This document shows positions 11,417 through 23,100 of a stretch of 64,000 nt of DNA, in pieces (positions within the stretch are counted from its first letter, which is position 1; each line of letters opens with the position of its first letter). This DNA comes from Aricia agestis (Eukaryota > Arthropoda > Insecta > Lepidoptera > Lycaenidae): contig NC_056406.1 in NCBI RefSeq assembly GCF_905147365.1, positions 3,670,501-3,734,500 on the forward strand, read 5' to 3'. Made by a program: the position numbers and the translations under genes. A model generated the notes under the pieces. It searched no databases and had not been told where the DNA came from. It worked only from the letters and a program-made list of their open reading frames with translations.

Positions 11417-12011
11417 AAAAATATTTTTTAGAGTTTAGGTGTTATAAAAAAAGATGACAATTTTTTAATGCCAGTATCATTTGAGTAACAGCGTCACGTA
11501 GGAAAGTTTCTAATTGTATTGATGTAAAAGTATTTTTACTGTAGTTAAAGGCAAAAATAATGTTTTTTATGTGACCGACACTACAACTCGACACTGTGAT
11601 CTTACAAGCCTATTACTTATATCTTTTTAAAATGAATTTTCCCTAATCTCAAAAGCTATATCGGTATTTATCTGTGTGAACAATCAGTGTGCAACAAAAT
11701 ATGACAGGAATTTAAAATAGATAGCGTGAAAACTAAGTCAGAACTTCATCACACAAAACCACACTCAGTCGAGCTCACGACATCATCTCATAAATGGCAG
11801 CTTTGCTAGAAAAGTAATGCTTAGAAATTGTTGCTTCTATAAAATCTTAATAGTACCATAATGTTGCGACTATAATTAAGTATATTTAATACCAAAATCA
11901 GGTATTTATTTTCTTAGTTTATGGTAGACTTTTACATGGAACTGCCCTACAGATTTTATTTTAATGTGATTTTTGTGACTGCATAGTGCATATTTTTTAG
12001 TTTTATTTTTA

Positions 12012-12195
12012 GTAGCAGCGCTGAAATATGTAATATCTTTTTTATAACTTTAGGGCAAACGCTCAGGTGCTTGCTCATACAAGTCAAAAAAAGATTTTGC
12101 TTTGTCGGTGCTGCCACTTTCACATTAAACACTAAATAATTCAACACATACACCCTAAAGTATTAATATCACTTTTTCTTTGTTACACTCTGTAT
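12012..12195. repeat. Decayed fold-back MITE, 'AAAGTAGCAGCG' family
   Basis: AGTAGCAGCGCTGAAA and TCGGTGCTGCCACTTTCAC remain as inverted arms, with ACACCCTAAAGTATTAATATCAC near the right end. It is more diverged than the copies at 9,939 and 21,180. Confidence 0.45.
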
Positions 12196-14048
12196 AAACA
12201 AAAGACAATGCAGAAAAATTAATCTAATTTACTACTTTTTACACGCTTTTATAAGCTTGGGCTGTGTTTAAGTATGTGACTAGTCTAATGTAGTCTAATT
12301 CGAAACTTTGTATATTATGTATTATGATTTATGAGCCAATGACATTGAAATACCTAATTTGTTAAATTAAAAAAAGCGTGTTTTTTTAACTATTATTATC
12401 TCATATATCTTCTGTTCGGTTCATCCCCATTTAATTGTCGTCTTATCCCGTGTCTTAATTTTATGAGTCTTTCTAGTCAACTACAAAATTCCAGATTATT
12501 TTGCGTCATGCAAAAACCTGAGTGGCTAAACTCTAAACAAGTGTCTCACTACGGACTTGTTCAAAGCTGAGCATCTTCTCTGGGATTTCCAATGCACGCA
12601 AATCTTTTTTTTATTACATGGAGAATTATCCATTTACATTTGTATTATTTTTGTATGACCTTAAAAATGAACATTAACAAATGTTTTGAGATTTAAACCG
12701 TTTTGAGATTTAAGAACCGTAAAGAATCAAAGTTTGAACGCTAGAAACGACGAATATTTTAAGTTGTAAATGTTTATTCTAAATAAAGAATATCAACCAG
12801 ATTCAGATACGAGAAATGGTACAACCAATATATCGAATAATTGCTTCACAATTCAACCTAAAAATAAATATCGTGTAGTAAAAACTTCAGATAAGGCGTG
12901 CGTAATTAAGTTTAATTTTAACATCGCATAATTAATGTTGTCATATTAATAGAATCTTTGACTGGTGCTAAATATAGCTTTATCTTTTGTCGTGTTTATT
13001 AATAGACTGCAGTAGAACTGATCATATCGGCAGACTTACCAGTTCTAGGGCCGGTACCGACAACGTGGTCAAACAAGGAAAACGATTGGGATGTATATTA
13101 TTTATATAGGCAATATTTGATCCTAGACAGTAGTGGATATTATCAGCTAAAAGAAATCTCTCGTAAATTTTTAAGCAAAAGATTAACACAATCTGGAGCC
13201 TAAACTAAGATCGTACCAACCATAAAAATCTGTCCGGAAGAAAAAACTTTCGAGTATAATATTTAAAATTTTATTTCTGTTTCATTTTGAAATCTAAATT
13301 ACACCTAATTGTTTTAAAACTTTAATGTAAAAAGCAGACTAGGTATTTCTATTTTCAGTTACTGCAAAATTTGCTGAACAAATATTTTTACTCCTAACTC
13401 CCAACAATTTACCCTGATTTAATAATCAGTAAATCATGGTAAATCGTTTAGAATCTATACTTAGCAGATTTCAATTATCATAAGTGTATATGGGCTGTTG
13501 AATTAGAACATGGGCAAGCTGTTGAGATTGACTTCCTAGTCTTTATTCAGATGAAGAATCTTAAAAAAACTTGATAGAGGAGCAGAAACCGTTGATCCCC
13601 GAAATTTTCCAGATCGGTAACTTTCTTTGCTCAATTTCTAATTTATCTTTACTGTAGGTCCTACAACATCTTATACTAATAGGTTTAGAGGAAATTGAGA
13701 AGTATTAAGCATTAACGCAAGTAGTATAAGTTTAAGTTCTAAAACGTATCCAGGCCAGGGAATGTCCGAATCTTTCGCACTTTGTTTTGTATTTATCATA
13801 TATTTTATTAACAATGCTAGATTTGAGCTGTGTCTTTTGTAGCTATATTTCCACTCGAGTTCATTTCATATGCGATACGGGCAGAACAGTTGATAATTAT
13901 GGTTTGTAATCTGTCCATGAGATCATTAGTACGCCACGCCCGCTTAGTCCACAACATCTCGCGTTCAAATCGAACAGATAACTTGTTTATCGCAACTTAA
14001 AAACTATTCTTAAGTGTGGCTCTAATTACACATTAAGATAAGTCGGCG
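12196..14048. other. Intergenic stretch upstream of inhibitor gene A
   Basis: AT-rich DNA with no recognisable gene or repeat. It should contain distal regulatory sequence for the gene starting at 14,111, but I can point to no specific element. Confidence 0.4.
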
Positions 14049-14054
14049 ATCAGT
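14049..14054 (+). promoter_or_regulatory. Candidate initiator (ATCAGT) of inhibitor gene A
   Basis: An arthropod-type initiator, TCAGT, lies 57-62 bp before the ATG at 14,111, leaving a short 5' UTR. There is no good TATA box 30 bp upstream. This is one short motif and could be chance. Confidence 0.3.
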
Positions 14055-14110
14055 AGTGGCTAGGCCGTAGTGGGAGGTGGACGTCTGTACTGTGTAGAGG
14101 ATTGTGTGAC

Positions 14111-17100
14111 ATGAAGTGCTTGTTGATCGGCGTTGTTTTGTGCTTGGCGTCTCTGAGTGACCAGAGCGGTGAGCATTTGCCTTTTTCTGTTTTTTTTTTT
14201 AATTTTTTTTATAATGACTAAAGTTATCATCAGTGGAGGCATATTATAATAAATTAAAAGAATATATTTTGTGTATAATTCACAAGTTAAGTCGATGTAG
14301 TGGAAGTTTACCAACTACATCGTACTTAACTTCTTCAATACTGTCTTCAGCAAAATCATTAAAGTTAACCTGGTAATGGTGATTGACTAAAGAACTGCCT
14401 TATAATCATCTAAAAACGTAATATTAAAGTGTATTTTTATTTTGTTGTTTTAAATTGATTGAGCATTAAATACGCCACATCTTATAATTATTCAATTCCA
14501 ATAAGAATTTTATCATCGCACTAGCTGTTGCCCGCGACTTCGTCCGCATTACCATAGTAGTTAACATCCAAAGTATTATTGATTGTACAAAAATATTCAA
14601 TTATATACAGAATTGACTTTCCTACGATTTTATTATATATAGATGTTCCGCGCGGCTTCGCTTGCGTAATTTAGGAATTTCACGCAACCGTACATTTTGC
14701 AGCAAAAAATAGCCTATGTCCCTTCACGTGGTCTATTCTTCATATTTGCCAAATAACATAAAAATTGCTCCAGTAGTTCATAATATAATAAGCAATTCCA
14801 TTTAATTTCCCCCATTTTTTCCACATTTTCATCTATTTCTTCGCTCCTATAAGTCTTAGCGTGATAAAATATAGCTTATAGCCTACCTCGATGAATGGGC
14901 TATCTAACATTGAAAGAATTTTTCAAATCGGATAAGCAGTTCCTGAGATAAGCGCGTTCAAATAGGCCCTTTCATATAATTTCCCCCGTTTTTTCCACAT
15001 TTTCCTCTATTTCTTCGCTCTTAATAGTCTTAGCGTGATAAAATATAGCTTATAACCTGCTTCGATCAATGAGATATCTAACACTGAAAGAATTTTTCAA
15101 ATCGGACCAGTAGTTCCTGAGATTAGCGCGTTCAAATAAGCCCTTTGAGATAATTTCCCCCCGTTTTTTCCACATTTTCCTCTATTTCTTCGCCCCTATT
15201 ATATTTAGCGTGATAAAATATAGCCTATAGCCTTCGTCGATAAATGGGCTATCCAACAGTAAAAGAATTTTTCAAATCGGACCAGTAGTTCCTGAGATTA
15301 GCGCGTTCAAACAAACAAACAAACAAACTCTTCCCAATTATAATATTAGTATAGATAATACTATGTGGAACCCGTTTCAAATATTAATCATTCATGTATT
15401 ATATTTCGCAATGATTTTATGATTTTAAAGGCATCTTTTGTTATTTTTGTTTAAGTTGTATCATCAAGCATTTAATTATTTTTTCTAATTTAGAATAAAC
15501 TCATGAGTCTTGGAAACTGTAAGCGTATCTGAAATTGTATTAGGTACAATTTCAGGGTTGAGTACATACTTAACTAAATCTTACTAAAATACTCTTTTTT
15601 ATTTATAATTTGTGACAATATTTAAGCTTCCTATGGTCGTTATCGCTGTGTACATATTTTGATAATATAATATTTTATCAGGGTTTGATGACGAATTATT
15701 TTTATGAATGAAATATGTTTCAATAAAATCTGTGAACAACCTCTCAACCTCTACCTTTATAATTTGTGAGTCCCTGTTCCACTTAATTACTAATTCAATA
15801 TTTTTTGAAGCCCCAAAGTGCAGTTTTAAGTAAATAACCCAGAAAACCCGAACAATTAGGTATAGGTATGAAACTATGAAGTAATTAGTTGATTGATTTC
15901 AAACTAAAGCTGGTCATAGTCCCATGGAGCCAAGCTCTAACTTAACCTAATTCAAATTTCAAGAAAAGTTCGAATTAACTATTGCTGCAATTCAAAAGTG
16001 CGAAATACTTAAATAGCATCTAGCAGCAATAATAGAGGAGGTATAAGTACAGTATAATATACGTACAGTTCTTAAATGCGTACTAAAAATGTTTTAAAAA
16101 AGGAAAAAAAGGAAAATGCATTAAAACTTCCCGTTTCACGTCTTTCAAATATTTTGATGTCGCGACTTGCGACTTGCGAGTTGCGAGTCATTAGGGCAAG
16201 TCTCGTGATAAAGTTGAATTATGTGTGTGTGATATGAATTGGGTATTATTTCCATACATAAAAATGTAAGGAAAAATAACGTTAAAAACCTAACATTATA
16301 TGGAATCGTACCCCGTAAGTAAAAATTTGAAATCTAATTTCGAAAGAAATGTTATTTTCCCTAAAAAGAATGAGCGTTTTAAAATTTACCAGCCATGTCA
16401 TAATAAGGGACACAAGTTGCTTGCAAAAAATGTAAGGCATGATAAGTATCTAATAGCTATGTCCACACTATGCGCTTTCGTCTTCAATTTTCGTCATCTT
16501 CTTTCATTCAACTTTCGCTTTGGCGCATTCAATAATTAAATGCGTCAACGAACGCAACGCCAACATTGCCATTTTTGTTTTTTGGATACTGTCAGAGGGC
16601 ATGCTCGCATTCGCTGTTGCGCTATAACGCAAGCCCTTGACGAACAGAAAAAGGCACAGTGTGGGCAAAGCTACTGATTTGTCAGTACTCGGTAGTCATT
16701 ACGATGTCCACATGGTTAGGTAATCCACTTAGAACAAGGATGCTGAACAATAGAACCTAGATAATTAGTCACGACGAATGCAATGGATGCCATGAGAACT
16801 GATCGTGCGGAACAAGATTATAGGACATTTGATATTCTCGATGGAAATAATGCAATTATCCGTCGTCTAGGTAAATATAGTACAGAATATTGCAATATAA
16901 ACGTGAATTTCGCCTTGAAAATGACAGACAGCGGATTCAAAGGTTTCCATTGACTGCGCAATGCTGAAAAATATGGAGGAAAACACGGGCGTATATATAG
17001 CATTGATAAGGGGGGGCTAACGTAAAAAAGCGGCCAAGTGCGAGTTGGAATCGTCCATGAAGGGTTCCGCAGCAGCAATAGGCAACGTGTTTAGGAGATC

Positions 17101-20100
17101 AAAAATATTTTTTTATACATGTACCGCACCAATTTTAATCGGCGAGGTACACATATTATTGTCGAAATTGGACAAATAAGGTGGATAGTAATGGTTCAGA
17201 CCCCCAGGACACCCCCCCTTATATACGCCCATGAAGGAAAATAATGTTTAGAAACACCCGGAGAAACTTTGAGGTAGTTTACATCTGTAAATCTATTGCG
17301 CTCTTTAACTAATTTGAAAATACTCTACTAATACTTAATAGCTTACGAATCTGCGTCAAATTAATACTTGCAATTAGTAGTATAGGTCTACCAGGATCTG
17401 ATGGCAAAGAAATTGACTCTAGCGATACCGGGGTAATTGGAATAAAACATTTTGATCCTTTTTTAGGGTTTCGTACCCAAAGGGTAAGAATGGGACCCTA
17501 TTACTAAGACTTCGTTGTCTGTCCGCCTGTCCTGTCTGTCTGTATGTCTCCCGGCTGTAACTTAAGAACGGTAATAGGTAGAGAGTTAACATTTTCACAG
17601 ATTGTTTATATCTGTTGCCGCTGTAACAAAAAATACTAAAAACAAAATAAAATTAATATTTAAGAGGGGCTCCCATACAACAAACGTGATTTTTTTGTCC
17701 TTTTTTGCTCAAAATCAATAACAGCCACAGGTAGGTACTGGAATTTTTCACACAATCCTTAGTTTTATGTGTACTTTAATATTTAATAATAATATTTAAA
17801 TAAAATAATAATTTAAGGGATTACCATACAAAAAACACTTTTGGCCTAATTTTGCTTCATGATGGTACGGAATCCTTCGTGCGCGAGTCCGACTCGCACT
17901 TGGCCGATTATTTTCCTTATAGCGGCTGATTCTGTGTGTAAAACATGCTAATATAATAACTTATACAATGATCAAGGATATTTTTTGAAAATCTGCCATC
18001 CAAATTTGCCATCAGATCCTGGTAGACCTATAGTTTGTCAAAGTAATCTTCTTTTTGAGACTACCTATTTACTACGAACACCATAGTTATAATTTTTAAA
18101 ATTAAACTAAGTATTGCAATTAGTTGAAATTAACACAAACTTTCAAAATTTAATATTTTTTTAACATATTTTATAATGTCGATAAATTCGTCTACCTTGG
18201 GATTTAAAAATCTCCTACTCTTGATAATCGAATATTTAAGGCCCATTTGTTAATGTCAATAAAGGTTGCCTAACCTGCCCTGCTGGTTATGCAATATTAA
18301 AATCCACAAAAATAAATTGGGTTTTTAAAACTTCTCCATGCACTTTGCATTTTATTAAGTAGTCTAATTAAAAGTTTTGGTGATGCATCTACAACTTGAA
18401 ATTTTTCATCTCATCCTTGATGAGTGGCAGTCTTCCACCGTGCGTTTTTCACGTAACTTTCTGCCGTGCACTGAAAAACTCTGGAACGAACTGTCACCAG
18501 CAGTATTTCCGGACCTATACGACCTGCAAACCTTCAAGAAGAGAGCGTATTCCATCTTAAAATGTCGGCAACGCATCTGCAGCTCTTCTGAGTTGCGAGT
18601 GTCCATGGGCGAAGGTAGTTGCTTTCCATCAGGTGACCCGTTTGCTCGTTTGCCTCCTTATTATATAAAAAAAAAACAACAAAATCATTATCATAATAAT
18701 CGTCGATAGATGTTGCTGAATAATTAATTTACGAGGATAAAATAAGTTAAATGAGTAAACGTCAGCTATCTAGGGTCAAGCTTGTACGCTCATTCATAAT
18801 GTTTTATTCTTATCGAGTGATGTCATAGTAGGCACGGAGCATGCTCTATCGCTTTTAAAATAATGCAACTATAAAAAATATCCAAAGATGGAGTGACAAA
18901 CTTTTATTTAGAGGAATTCGTTGGTAGTTCACTAAGCTAAAAAATCGGCCAAGTGCGAGTCGGACTCGCGCACGAAGGGTTCCGTACTGTTATAGAGCAA
19001 ACATAGACAAAAAATTGTGTTTTTGTATTGGAGCCCCCATTATTTTTTTCATTTTATTTTAATATTATTCTTAAATATTGAAGTAAACATTTAAAAGCCT
19101 TTGTGAAAATATCAAGTGCCTACCTGTTGCCTTTATTGATATCGAGCAAAAAAAGCAAAAAAATCACGTTTGGTGCATGGGAGCCCTCTTTAAATATTAA
19201 TTTTATTTTGTTTTTAGTATTTGTTGTTATAGCGGCAACAGATATGTAACACAATCTGTGAAAAATTCAGAACTCTAGCCATAGCGGTTCTTGAGATACA
19301 GCCTGGAGACAGACGGACAGACAGACATCGAAGTCTCATGAATAGGGTCCCGTTTTCACCCTTTGGCTTCGGAACCCTAAAAATGAAATTTAAGTATACA
19401 TGCCTTAGTGAAAGTATCTAATTAAAATAAATTAAGTAATACGCATTTTTAAAGATAAAATATAATAACCGGTTACCGGTATTTGCCTAAAACTTGTCAA
19501 CGAAGTTTGATATCTAGTTACTCAAATGATAAGTAATTAAAATAAAACAGAATGATATAATTTAAATTTTAAGGATCGTTGAATGAAAATAAGATTGAAT
19601 ATGAATGAAAACTAAAAGCTAGAGCTGAATGAAAATAAAATCAGAAGCCTTGATGGCCTAACTTTGACGCATGATCAGCCCACATCGCGTCGGCATAAAA
19701 TGAGCTATTTTCATTATAAACAACGCGGTGCATGCCATTCTTTACGATAGGCTGTGTTTACGCAAATTCCCTGTGCCCATGTTTATAATAAAATCTTATT
19801 CGTGTACATCGTTTAAATATACTTTAACTACTATTAATTTAGATTGGCTTTGTACTGTTAACCGAAATTTCTTTATTTAAATTTACGTACTACCAAAGCT
19901 ATTAGATTTTAAGCCGGTTTGTGGCTGAAGGAGAAGATCCATATTTTTACGAGATATTAATGAACATTACGGATCATCTGAAAGACTGCTTAACTCCAAT
20001 ACTTTTACACCAAGGTGCCATGAGTCAGTTTAATCTTCCTTCTCCACCGAGAAGATTATTTACACTACGTAAGTAAATCGCGCATAGATTAATGCAGGAA

Positions 20101-23100
20101 AAATAAGTATGGTTTGACCAGTTGCACTTAACCTTTAATAAAATGAAAATAATAATAAACATTTAAAAGGTCACGTATCAAACTATTATTTTCCTCAACT
20201 TGATTCCTTTTAAAGTGGACTGAATACTAATAACAATAGAGCTTTTACATCAAAAGGCGAATTATTAAAAGAAAAAAATTAAAATTAATTTATTTGTAAG
20301 TACTAATAAAATTTTATTTAATAACAATAATATTATAATACTAACTTAGGTGATACCTACTAATATATATTCTGTGGTGATACCATATTGGTCCTCATTT
20401 AGCAATGTTGCGAACGCAAATGACAAAAAATCTTCACTAGAGAACTTAAGAGTAACTTATACCTAATTATTGGCCAGACATACCTACCTAGCCTAAAATT
20501 TTCTAGTATCTGTCGATTAAAAATTTTGTAGTTTTCAATATTCGTAGACTTAGGGCCTGTTTCACTACTTTCTGATAAAGTGCCGAATAGGCTATTGACA
20601 ACTTTTTTGACAGATTCTCCATGCTTGATCAGTCAAGTTAATTGTTGGATAGCCTATTCGTCACTTATCAGGAAGTGGTGAAACAGACCTTTACAATAAT
20701 AAAATTGCTAATAAGTTATTCTCCTTCATAATCCTGATTCCTGAGTCTTTCACCACAATTAAAATATGTGCTTGTTTGTCCCCAAATACTTGATTTTGCG
20801 AATTTCGTCGAACTAGTTATATTTGATCATATATTTTGTCGCCAAGCGTAGTCCTGTTCTGTGGGGGCAATAGCCTTCGCATATAACTGTTCAGTCTGGG
20901 TCAAAAAGGAGAAACTTCCTTACGGTACTGTTTTCATCATCATCATCGATGATGACCAATAACAGTGCCCAGAAGGAAAATATATTTTTCGTATAATATA
21001 AACGCAGGGCGTCTTCAGTAAAAAGGAATGTGGGAGGATGGAAAATACTCATACCATAGGTGTAATGACCCATAAAAGGGGAGAAGTTAATTGAAAGAGA
21101 AGTTAGCTAGTTTAAACACTCATCTTAAGTCGATTAGCTATCCCGTCTTAATGAAAAAGGAAATAGATTACATTATATACAGTGTGTAACAAAAACTAGT
21201 GATAATACTTTAGGGTGTGTACATGTTCCTTGTAGAGAGTTCACTGTGAAAGTAGCAGCTCTGAAAGACGAACATTTTTTTTCACTTTTGTATGGGCAAG
21301 GGCCCGAGCGTCACGAGTTTCCCCATACAAAAGTGAAAAAAAATTTTGGTCTTTCAGCGCTGCTACTTTCACAGTGAACTCTCTACAAGGAACACGTACA
21401 CACCCTAAAGTATTATCACTTGTTTTTGTTACACCCTGTATAAACAATAAAGTTTCCTCTTCATTATTACTAATAAAATTGTAAATGCTAAAAAAATAGG
21501 ATAAATATTACAGCTAATAATCAACGAAACGAAATTTTTTCTTCATCTGAGAAAGACTTCAACCTCATCCGATGGACTGGAAACAACAAGTAATTACATA
21601 TTAAGTATGATGAAACATATCTTTGTACGGGCGATACCACACTGTCTACTGGGAACTAGAGCGACGCAAATGTAAACCTTGTACACACGATGCTAATTAT
21701 CCTACGATACATCCGATAGCTGATCTCGTTCCGCACATGTTATCGCTTGCTCTGTAACCCTGATTACGTCTCGGTGATGTCATCTGCTAGGGGTGGCTGC
21801 GGACCACAAAGCTTTCCAAGTTGCCACTCATCTACCAGGGGTGACGGTTGACAACTTCAGCTTTCCAAGTTGCCACTTGCCACTCATCTGCAAGGGTTGG
21901 CAGTTGACCACTGCAGCTTTCCAAGTTACCACTTGCCACTCATCTGCCAGGGGTGGCAGTTGACCACTTCAGCTTTCTAAGTTGCCGCTCATTATGATAA
22001 TTCCATAACAAAATTTTGAAAATGTTGTACATTTCACTTTTAATACTTTTTCACCGATACGAGTACAACATTGATTACGACAAAAAAGGAAATGAATTGG
22101 GGAAAATCTTGATGAACTTTGCGTGGTTGACGGTAGCATGGCAGATAATCGCATAAGAGTCCCTATTTAGTTAGTATATTACACACCGGATTAGATGAAG
22201 AAAAAAATATTCGTTATAAGGACTAAGATAATAGCAATAACATCAGCTGCTAATCTGTACCAACCTGCCGTGCTAAGCGGAATTTTCACCAGCACCCGTA
22301 GCATGGCTACAATAGAAATACGAAAGTACAGACAAACAGCGGAGATAAACTGAAGGTGCCGTTCCGATCTTTACCGCGGCTAGCTGCGATCGACTAGAAT
22401 TCAATTAAAATGCCTCTTTATGACATAGACTATAGTCTACATCATAAAGTAGGATTTTATTTGAATTTTTAGAAATATATTCTATGTCATAAAGTGGCAT
22501 TATATTAGATTTTTGTCGATCGCGATTCACGGCTATCCGCAGTAAAGACCGGAACGGCACCTTCAGTTTATCTCCGCTGTTTGTCTTTACTTTTGTATTT
22601 CTGTTGTAGCCACGCTACGAGTGCGTAGTTTGCAAGAAATATGAATCGCCCTATTCTGTAAAATCTATATAAATTTGACCGCGATTTAGAAGCTGTTTTA
22701 TAATTATTATTATCAATGAGTAATAAGTCCAATGTTACATCCCTAGCAAAATAATATTTCCCTTTGTCCGGTTCAGACAAGGTTCAGATAATTCAATTCA
22801 TACGAACACATCGGCTTATCGTTGAGTAATTGCTTTCGTGGAAATGTTTGTTTGTTTTGTTGTTGTTCATTTTAGGGGACTTTTGCCACACTGGATGGTG
22901 GTATCTACTGTTGTCGCAACTTCTTTGCGGCAAATTAGTTTATCGCGGGGGAATTTAATTTTTTCCTTCACGATTGTATCATCCTTCAACCTTCGCCAAT
23001 TATCTGGGACTTAAGAATCTCCATACAAAATTTCATCAGATCGGTTTAGCGGTTAAAGCCTTAATAGATGATAGAGAGACATAATATATAATATTTTAAC

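Larger units (their letters stand above)
9296..11948. mobile_element. Possible 2.65-kb DNA transposon with short TIRs and an internal repeated 14-mer
   Basis: The left end CAGGGCAATTCCAT (9,296) and the right end GGAACTGCCCT (about 11,938-11,948) are inverted. Between them GTGACCGACACTAC occurs five times in one orientation (9,427, 9,614, 9,638, 10,599 with one mismatch, 11,571), like subterminal binding motifs. A fold-back MITE and a LINE tail sit inside. I see no transposase or clear target duplication, so the boundaries are an inference. Confidence 0.4.

Noticed and set aside
18377..18709. A host gene at the 110-codon ORF
   Set aside because: The product is the C-terminal end of a LINE reverse transcriptase, followed by a LINE tail and A-run.
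21787..21991. A CRISPR-like array
   Set aside because: The units are contiguous imperfect repeats without unique spacers, and the genome is eukaryotic.
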